Shown here: positions 1 through 5,617 of the stretch, in pieces
Position numbering within the stretch: the stretch's first letter is position 1
How the letters are laid out: each line of letters opens with the position of its first letter
Source: Bacteroidales bacterium
GTDB taxonomy: Bacteria > Bacteroidota > Bacteroidia > Bacteroidales > NBLH01
Direction of reading: 5' to 3'
Assembly: GCA_021647685.1 (NCBI GenBank)
Contig: JAKIUH010000270.1
Location: forward strand, 1-6,263
Length of the DNA: 6,263 nt
Program-made: the position numbers and the translations under genes
Notes under the pieces: generated by a model
Database searches by the model: none
What the model was told of the DNA's origin: nothing
What the model saw: the letters and a program-made list of their open reading frames with translations, nothing else

Positions 1-795
1 ACTTTTCATGTAGATTGCAGGTGATACAAAATCACACAATCTGGCTTGATCATGAACATTCAGTAAAATTCTTCTCTCGGTACAAATACGGCGAATTGCT
101 TCATTAAATTCTGCATTATTAGTACAATCATAGATTAAAAAGTATTCATTTAGGTTTTTTTCTACAATATTTCTATTGTCTTTAATATGTACTATATTCT
201 TAACATATTTTGATACTATTTTCATTTTTTTATCTGTGCCATAATTGTTACCAATTATTAATGCTTTTTTTTTGTTCATGTTAATTAAAATCGGCAAAAA
301 AACTTGTGATGATTTTTTACTCGTTTCTGTTTGGTTTACAAAACTTGTGTTATTTTCAAACATTCGCTGAATCCGGTTTCTCATTCCAATAGCTTTTCTG
401 AAAGTTTTTTGTATTGAATTTACTGCAAAACTAATTTTGTTATCTGTTATAAAAAGTGCAGATGAATAGAAATCTGATATACCCGAATTACCGGCAACAT
501 TAACTAAAATTTTTCTTTTAAAACAGTCGGTTTTAATTTCTTTATTAACAGACAAATTGTTTGTACAAGCAAATACAATATTTGCCTTTGCTAAATCATT
601 TATATCATAAGTTTTCTCAAAAAATTTGCAGCCTGAATATTTTATGCTGTCATCTATTTTGGCACCTACAATTGTAACTTTATTCGTAAATTGTTGCAAT
701 ACTTTCAGCTTTCGTATAGCAACATTTCCACCACCAACAATTAATATATTAGCATCTGTAATATTTAAAGATATAGGTAAAAGGTTGTACTTCAT
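1..795 (-). CDS. Sirohaem synthase, Met8/CysG N-terminal type (precorrin-2 dehydrogenase / sirohydrochlorin ferrochelatase), tandem-domain, 3' end outside window
   Basis: The frame is open for 265 codons from ATG at 795 to the left edge with no stop, so the C-terminus is missing. Residues 5-165 form a Met8/CysG-like unit: LPISLN start, Rossmann loop VGGGNVA (20-26), CTNN (77-80), NVAGNSGISDF (99-109), then a helical dimerisation-type segment (about 123-165). A second unit starts at LPILIN (167-172) and repeats the plan: IIGNNYG (180-186), CTNN (224-227), NVHDQARLCDF (246-256). The family oxidises precorrin-2 with NAD+ and inserts iron to give sirohaem. The catalytic Asp of CysG (Asp104) aligns with Gly102 in copy 1 but with Asp249 in copy 2, whereas the glycine-rich NAD loop is intact only in copy 1. 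Sirohaem is the cofactor of the sulfite reductase encoded upstream, which fits the context. The 428-base gap to sir suggests its own promoter. Family assignment is firm; activity of this unusual form is inferred. Confidence 0.88.
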   Translation of the reverse strand, partial: MKYNLLPISLNITDANILIVGGGNVAIRKLKVLQQFTNKVTIVGAKIDDSIKYSGCKFFEKTYDINDLAKANIVFACTNNLSVNKEIKTDCFKRKILVNVAGNSGISDFYSSALFITDNKISFAVNSIQKTFRKAIGMRNRIQRMFENNTSFVNQTETSKKSSQVFLPILINMNKKKALIIGNNYGTDKKMKIVSKYVKNIVHIKDNRNIVEKNLNEYFLIYDCTNNAEFNEAIRRICTERRILLNVHDQARLCDFVSPAIYMKS

Positions 796-799
796 TATT

Positions 800-824
800 A
801 AAATTTAACTGGCTTCTGTTTAAC
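800..824. repeat. Imperfect direct repeat, copy A (partner at 1037-1057)
   Basis: AAAATTTAACTGGCT followed by TCTGTTTAAC at 800-824 resembles AAAATTTAACCGGCT followed by GTTAAC at 1037-1057. They differ by one substitution and three missing bases in the second copy. The first copy lies five bases upstream of the sirohaem gene start codon. The two copies bracket about 212 bases of intergenic DNA. Partly AT-rich, so chance similarity is not excluded. Confidence 0.4.
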
Positions 825-855
825 AATAGCATGTAAATTTTTTACAAGTAATTGA

Positions 856-873
856 TTGGTATCTGTTTACCAA
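856..873. promoter_or_regulatory. Perfect inverted repeat TTGGTA-N6-TACCAA, possible operator
   Basis: An 18-base dyad with perfect 6-base arms sits 61 bases upstream of the sirohaem gene ATG, a normal place for a regulator site. Its core, TGGTATCTGTTTACC at 857-871, recurs in related form as TGGCTTCTGTTTAAC at 810-824, with 12 of 15 bases identical and 47 bases between starts. Two related sites in one upstream region fit a regulator-binding or promoter role, but no regulator gene is in view. Confidence 0.3.
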
Positions 874-946
874 AACGCATATTTTTATTGTAAAACATTG
901 ATTATCATGATATTTTAATGCCCTATAGTTACCCTGTAAGTTAAAT

Positions 947-987
947 AAATTTTGTAATTTGCTAATCTTTAAGAATATTACAAATTT
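947..987. other. AT-rich inverted repeat (stem-loop) upstream of the sirohaem gene
   Basis: Arms 947-958 (AAATTTTGTAAT) and 977-987 (ATTACAAATTT) pair over 11 bases with one bulged base and an 18-base loop, which contains a small dyad TCTT-AAGA. No gene on the plus strand could use it as terminator and it lacks a GC-rich stem, so a regulatory or leader-structure role upstream of the minus-strand gene is only a possibility. Confidence 0.3.
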
Positions 988-1036
988 TTAATATTTTATT
1001 ATGGGTTTGTATTGGTTGTAAACATGCTTAAAAGTG

Positions 1037-1057
1037 AAAATTTAACCGGCTGTTAAC
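1037..1057. repeat. Imperfect direct repeat, copy B (partner at 800-824)
   Basis: Second, slightly shorter copy of the motif at 800-824. It contains a small inverted repeat of its own, TTAAC-CGGCT-GTTAA (1042-1056). It lies about 20 bases from the start of the large hairpin element. Confidence 0.4.
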
Positions 1058-1078
1058 TTTATGTAGCAGCGCCTATTT

Positions 1079-1220
1079 AGAGTTTGTCTCTAAAGTCCGA
1101 TTTCTGCGTTGTTGCGAAAAATGCAAATCCTCGAATACATTAGTATACTGCGGTTTTCATTTTTCGCACGCCTTGAACTCGAACTTTATAGACCAAACTC
1201 TCGACTTTATAGACAGACAC
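1079..1220. repeat. Long imperfect hairpin element with a repeated end, possible dispersed repeat and 3' end of the sulfur gene cluster
   Basis: Outer arms 1079-1100 and 1179-1201 are inverted copies with one indel and two mismatches. Inner arms TGCGAAAAATG (1113-1123) and CATTTTTCGCA (1158-1168) match perfectly over 11 bases, and the pairing goes on with AAATCC against GGTTTT with one mismatch. The loop at about 1130-1150 is nearly palindromic (GAATAC-ATTA-GTATAC). The right end is partly duplicated: TCGAACTTTATAGACCAAAC (1179-1198) is followed by TCGACTTTATAGACAGACAC (1200-1219). The element starts four bases after the sir stop codon and is visibly richer in GC than its flanks. It could act as a transcription end or mRNA 3' stabiliser, or be a small non-autonomous mobile or REP-like repeat. 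It encodes no protein. Confidence 0.6.
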
Positions 1221-1223
1221 TAT

Positions 1224-3554
1224 TTATGCTTTTTGAATTAGAACTGACCAATAATTATCAATATTTTTAACAGATAGAACTGAATGTCCTTCTAATTTAA
1301 CAGAATTAGGTACATTTTGTATGGGTTGCCCATCATCTAATAAAATTTCTAAAAACTCACCTTTATTCATTGTCGAAAGTTCAATCTTTGTTTTTACAAA
1401 ATTCATCGGACAAGCAACACCGCGTAAATCCTTCTTTCGGATATTATTTTGTGATACTTGTATTTCCTTCTCGGATTTAATCATCTTTTCAATATTAAAT
1501 TTTAAAGAATCGTCCATTCCTTTATATAATTCAACCATTAATTCACTAAGCTTAATGATTTTTTCTGAGTCAGCCAGAATGTTAGTATTAGCATTTCCAG
1601 CAACTTTTTCTATCAATGATTGATATTCATCGGGTACTATTCCTGTTTTTATGAAATGTTGCAAAAAGTTTTTATACACAATGCCTGTACCACGCGGTTC
1701 AATTCCACGGGTTACGAGTAGCATTCTACATGCAAGAAAAACAATTTTATGAAGTATTTCGTTTTTTTTACTATAATCACTATACTGAAGATTATTTTTA
1801 TGATTTTCCATCATATTTATATCCACTTCAATCATGTCAAACATTCCTGCCGAACATTCGGCTTTTTGACCTTTTAATACGGAAAATTTTTCGTGTGCTC
1901 CCCAATCAAAATAATATTCAGGGCTTTCCTCAATTGCTTTAGGTTTAAATTGCGATGAAATTTTCAGAATATCTTCTTTACCTGAGTCTTGCAAATATTC
2001 ATTAAAAGTTTTATACTTAGATTTTACTGTTTTGTACTTACTCAAAAATTCTTTTACAAATTCAGGAACATCTTTTGCGGGTATTTCTGTAATTTTCTCA
2101 GCAATTTTTGTTTTACCATCTTCTAATACACCTCCTGCTACAATACTATATGCTGGCATCATTTCTCCTCCTTTTTTTATTACACGTCCAAAAAAGCCTA
2201 AATCTGCTGTTTGATGACAGCCGCAAGAGTTTGGACAACCTGATATATTAATATTAAAATCAGCGAGTTCTTCAAGAGTATCAAATTTTTCATCAAATAC
2301 CCTCTCTATATTTGAAACTAAACCTTTGGGCAAACATATACCCAGCTTACAAGTATCAGCACCCGTACATGCAACCATATTCCCAAACATTGGAGTTTGA
2401 AATGAATAAGTATTTATTGTTTTGATTGTTTCAAATACATTTGCTAAATATTCTTCGGGTATATTAATTAAGTGAATATTTTGTTTAACAGTATATCTTA
2501 AACAATTATCACCAAAATTTTCTAAGAGCTTTGTGAGTTTATATATATCCTTTGAGCTAATATCCCCAAACTTTAAAGGAACTGAAACCTGAAATAAGCC
2601 TTCTTGTTTTTGTTTTGTCACATATCTTTTTTTCCAAAGAATAAACTCTGGGGTATCATTTGAAATAGGACTATAATTTTTATTTACAGATGCGATATAT
2701 TCTGTTTCTTTAATTTTAAGTTCCTTTCCCTTTTCTTTAAGCAATGTGTTATATTCGTCCAAAAATTTCAGTTTAAAAACTTTTTCACTCAAATCGTTCC
2801 ATAAGAACCTTATTCGTGAATGATGTTTTTGACGTCTGTTTCCATTTTTATCAAACATTAGTTTTAAAGCCTTTGCTACATGATAGACATGAGTATCCGG
2901 GATAAAATCCAGTAGAACTTTACCCTGCTCTGCTTTATTTCCCAAGCCTCCGGCACAATATACTTTAAAACCTTTTTTTCGGTTTTTTTGTGTTGCAATA
3001 AAACCCAAATCGGTTAAAGTAGCTTTAATATTGTCTTTGGGACTACTTGAAAAGGATATTTTAAATTTTCGTGGTAGTTTCCATGAGTCCGACTCTGCAA
3101 TCAGTTGTGTAGTTAGTTCATTACTGTATGGTGTAACATCAAAAACTTCCTCAGGGTTTATTCCCGAATCATGAGATGCAATAATATTTCTTACGGTATT
3201 ACCGCCTCCACCACGTGTTGAAAGTCCGGCTTTTTTTAGTTCTTTTACAATATTAGGAACAGCGTCAATATCAACATCATGAATTTGTATTTCTTGACGT
3301 GTTGTGATATGAACAAACCCTGAAGCATATTTTTCTGCAATTTCGGCGATGGTCCTAAACTGTCTTGGTGTAGTTTGTCCGGATGCACACCTGACTCTCA
3401 TCATATGCATATTTTCTGTGCGCTGTTCATAAACTCCATGCACCACTCTAATTCCTTTAAACATAACAGGGTTCATTTCACCCTGTTTATATTCATTTAT
3501 GGCAATAAAAAAATCTTCAATTTCTTTTTCCAAGCTGTCGGGTAATCTATACAT
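1224..3554 (-). CDS. sir: Assimilatory sulfite (nitrite/sulfite) reductase haemoprotein fused to a helical domain and a C-terminal TusA domain
   Basis: This 776-residue protein contains a complete sirohaem/4Fe-4S reductase that reduces sulfite to sulfide in the cytoplasm. Ferredoxin-like half-domains lie at about 44-110 (MMRVRCASG, TTRQEIQIH) and 316-380, and sirohaem-binding halves at about 115-270 and 388-515. The cluster cysteines are C396 and C402 (CTGADTC) with C440 and C444 (CPNSC). R55, R122, K163 and K165 (in LPRKFK) align with substrate-binding R83, R153, K215 and K217 of E. coli sulfite reductase haemoprotein. Residues 545-690 are an extra, mostly helical domain with conserved-looking AECSAGMFDMIEVDI (565-579) and a HEPN-like helical pattern (about 598-680). 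Residues 705-776 are a TusA domain with its cysteine at C715 (CPM). Typical reductases of this class end near 500-570 residues. Context (MetY, ThiF-like, JAMM) favours sulfite over nitrite as substrate. ATG at 3554 gives a natural N-terminus; 90 bases separate it from the upstream JAMM gene. Confidence 0.92.
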   Translation of the reverse strand: MYRLPDSLEKEIEDFFIAINEYKQGEMNPVMFKGIRVVHGVYEQRTENMHMMRVRCASGQTTPRQFRTIAEIAEKYASGFVHITTRQEIQIHDVDIDAVPNIVKELKKAGLSTRGGGGNTVRNIIASHDSGINPEEVFDVTPYSNELTTQLIAESDSWKLPRKFKISFSSSPKDNIKATLTDLGFIATQKNRKKGFKVYCAGGLGNKAEQGKVLLDFIPDTHVYHVAKALKLMFDKNGNRRQKHHSRIRFLWNDLSEKVFKLKFLDEYNTLLKEKGKELKIKETEYIASVNKNYSPISNDTPEFILWKKRYVTKQKQEGLFQVSVPLKFGDISSKDIYKLTKLLENFGDNCLRYTVKQNIHLINIPEEYLANVFETIKTINTYSFQTPMFGNMVACTGADTCKLGICLPKGLVSNIERVFDEKFDTLEELADFNINISGCPNSCGCHQTADLGFFGRVIKKGGEMMPAYSIVAGGVLEDGKTKIAEKITEIPAKDVPEFVKEFLSKYKTVKSKYKTFNEYLQDSGKEDILKISSQFKPKAIEESPEYYFDWGAHEKFSVLKGQKAECSAGMFDMIEVDINMMENHKNNLQYSDYSKKNEILHKIVFLACRMLLVTRGIEPRGTGIVYKNFLQHFIKTGIVPDEYQSLIEKVAGNANTNILADSEKIIKLSELMVELYKGMDDSLKFNIEKMIKSEKEIQVSQNNIRKKDLRGVACPMNFVKTKIELSTMNKGEFLEILLDDGQPIQNVPNSVKLEGHSVLSVKNIDNYWSVLIQKA

Positions 3555-3644
3555 TGCTAAAGTAATTTAATTGCTACGTTAATTTTTAATTTGAAAAATA
3601 ATGCTGTTCTCGTAATTTATTTCTATTGATTAATTATGAAATAA

Positions 3645-4049
3645 TTAAGTAACTATTTCAATATGAATATTTTTAACCTTTGAATTATTTATTCTATACG
3701 CCTTAATATCAGGCTTGTCACCTGCTAATGACACTATAAAATATAGTATATTAGGGTCGTATGCCAGCTTAATGTCTTCTCGTGATGGACGTGACGGCGT
3801 TACAGGGTGGCTGTGATAATTAGCAATAATCTCCAAATTTTGGGCTCTGCACTTATTTAAAACAGCAAATTGTTCTTTGGGGTCAAAAGAAAAATGTTCG
3901 GGGCTATTATCAATATTTGTCAATATGAAACGCTTAGTGATAATATTATTTTCTCCTGCCAAGTATCCACATGCCTCAATAGGCAAATCATCTTGAGCAT
4001 GCTTTATTATTTTATCAACAATCTCTTTTTTAATACTAATTTTTTCCAT
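3645..4049 (-). CDS. hcyD: JAMM/MPN+ zinc metallopeptidase (M67 family), HcyD/Mec+-like
   Basis: A 134-residue stand-alone JAMM peptidase, a usual length for bacterial single-domain members. The full zinc and catalytic set is visible: E25 in PIEACGYLAG, then H79-S80-H81 followed by ten residues and D92, with S89 between (HSHPVTPSRPSRED). These enzymes cut peptide or isopeptide bonds at the diglycine end of ubiquitin-like sulfur carriers. HcyD of Wolinella trims the C-terminus of carrier HcyS and later releases homocysteine from HcyS-homocysteine; Mec+ of mycobacteria frees cysteine from CysO. The place between TusA and Sir and downstream of metY and the ThiF-like gene supports the HcyD role. 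No signal peptide, so cytoplasmic. It begins 36 bases after the tusA stop. The exact substrate is inferred, as no ubiquitin-like carrier is in the window. Confidence 0.9.
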   Translation of the reverse strand: MEKISIKKEIVDKIIKHAQDDLPIEACGYLAGENNIITKRFILTNIDNSPEHFSFDPKEQFAVLNKCRAQNLEIIANYHSHPVTPSRPSREDIKLAYDPNILYFIVSLAGDKPDIKAYRINNSKVKNIHIEIVT

Positions 4050-4085
4050 TCTCAGAACATTTTAAATTAAATTATTAATGACAAT

Positions 4086-4313
4086 TTAATTTTTTTCAAT
4101 AAAAATTGTATAAATATTATCCTTAATCAAATTGGTTTCAAGAATTTTATCTCCTTGTTCGATAACACTTTTAGGTACATTTTCAAGCGGCTCACCTGCC
4201 TGTAAGATTACTTCCAATAAATCGCCTTGTTTCAATTTTGCCAATTCTACTTTTGTTTTTACAAAGGTCATAGGGCAATGTTCTTTTGTTATATCTAATT
4301 TATATCTTGCCAT
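4086..4313 (-). CDS. tusA: Stand-alone TusA-family sulfur carrier (SirA/YedF/TusA)
   Basis: A 75-residue protein, the whole length of a TusA domain. The sulfur-carrying cysteine is C13 in the family CPM motif (HCPMTFVKTKVEL), followed by the usual beta-alpha-beta-alpha-beta pattern and the NVP segment (LENVPKSV, 43-50). TusA proteins carry a persulfide on this cysteine and pass it to partner proteins. The C-terminus (FIEKN) has no Gly-Gly, so this protein cannot itself be a thiocarboxylate carrier of the ThiS/HcyS type. It resembles the TusA domain at the end of the sulfite reductase: about 30 of 70 residues identical by my hand alignment. The dsrE stop lies six bases upstream, so the two are almost surely cotranscribed and likely work as a pair. 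ATG at 4313 is preferred; no other start fits. Confidence 0.92.
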   Translation of the reverse strand: MARYKLDITKEHCPMTFVKTKVELAKLKQGDLLEVILQAGEPLENVPKSVIEQGDKILETNLIKDNIYTIFIEKN

Positions 4314-4319
4314 AGTTTT

Positions 4320-4802
4320 TTAAATAAAAATTCGATCACCACCTTCTGAATATTTTAAAAATCCGGGTACACCTATAACTTCTTTTATATTGTTATCAAA
4401 GTCATCTAATTTCAATCCTAATATATGCATTGACATTTCACAGGCATAAAAATTTATGCCCAAGTCGTGTGCAGCTTTGTATAGTTCATTTAGGGTAGCA
4501 ACATTACGTTTTTTCATTAAAGCTGTCATTAATTTAGGGCTGATACCGCAAAAATTTAATCTACTCAAAGGTACATTATTGACTCCACCCATTAAAAAGT
4601 TAAATGTACGAGCCAACATCCCTTTGCCTGTAAAATCATGTCCTTTTTTCTTCTTAATAACATATAACCCCCAAAATGTAAAAAACAAATTCACTTCATA
4701 ATTCATAGCAGCCGAACCCGTCGCAAGTGTGAATGCGGCAACTAATTTATCAAAATCACCGCTAAAACTGATGATTGAAATTTTTTTCTTATTATCTATC
4801 AT
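4320..4802 (-). CDS. DsrE/DsrF/DrsH-like family sulfurtransferase (DsrE2 type)
   Basis: A 160-residue member of the DsrE/DsrF/DrsH-like family. It starts with the typical KKISIISFSGDFDKL strand-loop (7-20), followed by the segments AAMNYEVNLFFTFWGL (31-46) and LARTFNFLMGG (63-73), GISPKLM (86-92) and the YACEMSMHILG stretch (119-129). C121 is the expected persulfide-bearing cysteine; a second cysteine, C85, lies in NFCGISP. The family passes sulfur to or from TusA and is best known beside TusA and rhodanese genes in sulfur-oxidising bacteria. Here it is directly upstream of tusA (six-base gap) and 12 bases after the ThiF-like gene, in an assimilatory setting. The hydrophobic stretch around 37-49 is conserved in the family and is probably a buried or membrane-leaning strand, not a signal peptide. 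The precise donor and acceptor are unknown. Confidence 0.9.
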   Translation of the reverse strand: MIDNKKKISIISFSGDFDKLVAAFTLATGSAAMNYEVNLFFTFWGLYVIKKKKGHDFTGKGMLARTFNFLMGGVNNVPLSRLNFCGISPKLMTALMKKRNVATLNELYKAAHDLGINFYACEMSMHILGLKLDDFDNNIKEVIGVPGFLKYSEGGDRIFI

Positions 4803-4814
4803 TTCATTAATGTT

Positions 4815-5615
4815 TTAATGTAAATCGCAAGCTGGTAATTCAATATCTTGTAATTCCGTAATTGTAGGTCGAGTACCACATACTGCACAATTATCAGATT
4901 TGTTTAAGTTTATTGTTCGATAATCATTCTTTAAAGCATCAAAGTAATAGAGCTTATTTGTAAGTAAGTCACCTACTCCTGTTAAATATTTAAGTGCTTC
5001 GGCTGCTTGTATGGTACCCAACATTCCGGCAATTGCACCCAAAACTCCTGCCTGCGAACAACTTGGCACAGCATTTGGTAGAGGAGGACTATTAAAAACA
5101 CATCGATAGCATGTATTGCCGGGTGTGTAGGTCATTGTTTGCCCACTAAATCTTAATATACCACCATGTGAAAAAGGTTTTTTCTCTAACACACAAGCAT
5201 CGTTAATTAAAAACTTTGTAGGAAAATTATCTGTACCATCAATAATAAAATCATATTCGGAAATATAATCTCTTATGTTTGATGCACTCACTAAATCTTG
5301 ATAAGCATTTACTCTGATTTCGGGATTGAGTTGCTCAATTTTTTCTTTTGCCGAAATAACTTTTGCTTTTCCAATATCCGGAGTAAAATGTAATATTTGC
5401 CTTTGAAGGTTTGTTCTATCAACAACATCACCATCAATTATACCAATTGTTCCAACACCTGCTGCAGCTAAATAGAATGCAACGGGTGCACCTAATCCTC
5501 CGGCGCCAATTATTAATACGCTACTTTTTATAATTTTCTCTTGTCCTTCAAGGCCAACATCTGATAAAAGTATATGCCGGCTGTACCTTTCAATTTGCTC
5601 TTCGTTTAAGTTCAT
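4815..5615 (-). CDS. hcyF: HesA/MoeB/ThiF family E1-like adenylyltransferase, HcyF-like
   Basis: A 266-residue ThiF/MoeB enzyme of full length. It has the RYSRHILL start (10-17), the nucleotide loop GAGGLG (37-42), DRTNLQRQ (66-73), the acidic DGTDN (126-130), two zinc-binding pairs C169/C172 (CYRC) and C243/C246 (CAVC), and the crossover-loop cysteine C186 in SCSQAG. There is no rhodanese domain. Such enzymes adenylate the C-terminal Gly-Gly of small ubiquitin-like carriers so that sulfide or persulfide can form a thiocarboxylate. MoeB and ThiF do this for molybdopterin and thiamine, and HcyF for homocysteine synthesis. No thi or moa genes are nearby; metY ends two bases upstream and JAMM, TusA and Sir follow, which points to the HcyF role. 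It ends PACDLH with an additional cysteine, C263. Family is certain; pathway comes from context. Confidence 0.93.
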   Translation of the reverse strand: MNLNEEQIERYSRHILLSDVGLEGQEKIIKSSVLIIGAGGLGAPVAFYLAAAGVGTIGIIDGDVVDRTNLQRQILHFTPDIGKAKVISAKEKIEQLNPEIRVNAYQDLVSASNIRDYISEYDFIIDGTDNFPTKFLINDACVLEKKPFSHGGILRFSGQTMTYTPGNTCYRCVFNSPPLPNAVPSCSQAGVLGAIAGMLGTIQAAEALKYLTGVGDLLTNKLYYFDALKNDYRTINLNKSDNCAVCGTRPTITELQDIELPACDLH

Positions 5616-5617
5616 AT

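Larger units (their letters stand above)
796..1223. other. Intergenic region between the sulfite reductase and sirohaem synthase genes
   Basis: No plausible gene is seen here on either strand. The half next to sir (about 1079-1220) is a richer-GC, long imperfect hairpin. The half next to the sirohaem gene (796-1078) is very AT-rich and holds several short inverted and direct repeats listed separately. I looked for a Bacteroidota-type promoter (TTTG and TAnnTTTG boxes) on the minus strand and found no convincing match. Confidence 0.8.

Noticed and set aside
626..808. Open frame of 60 codons on the plus strand
   Set aside because: It lies antisense to the sirohaem synthase gene, has no recognisable protein character and no supporting context.
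903..912. Palindrome TATCATGATA as an operator
   Set aside because: Too short to call alone; noted only as part of the repeat-rich intergenic region.
1179..1219. CRISPR-like or tandem repeat array
   Set aside because: Only two imperfect copies with no spacer; it is part of the hairpin element's end.
1321..2214. Three open frames on the plus strand inside sir (1321-1623, 1730-1942, 2032-2214)
   Set aside because: All are antisense shadows of the well-supported sulfite reductase frame.
3630..3648. Perfect inverted repeat TTAATTAT-GAA-ATAATTAA at the JAMM stop codon, possible terminator
   Set aside because: The stem is made only of A-T pairs and has no distinct T-run; such dyads are common by chance in DNA this AT-rich. 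A promoter for sir in the 3555-3644 gap was also not convincing.
3870..4701. Plus-strand frames opposite the JAMM, TusA and DsrE genes
   Set aside because: They mirror conserved minus-strand genes in another frame and resemble no protein family.
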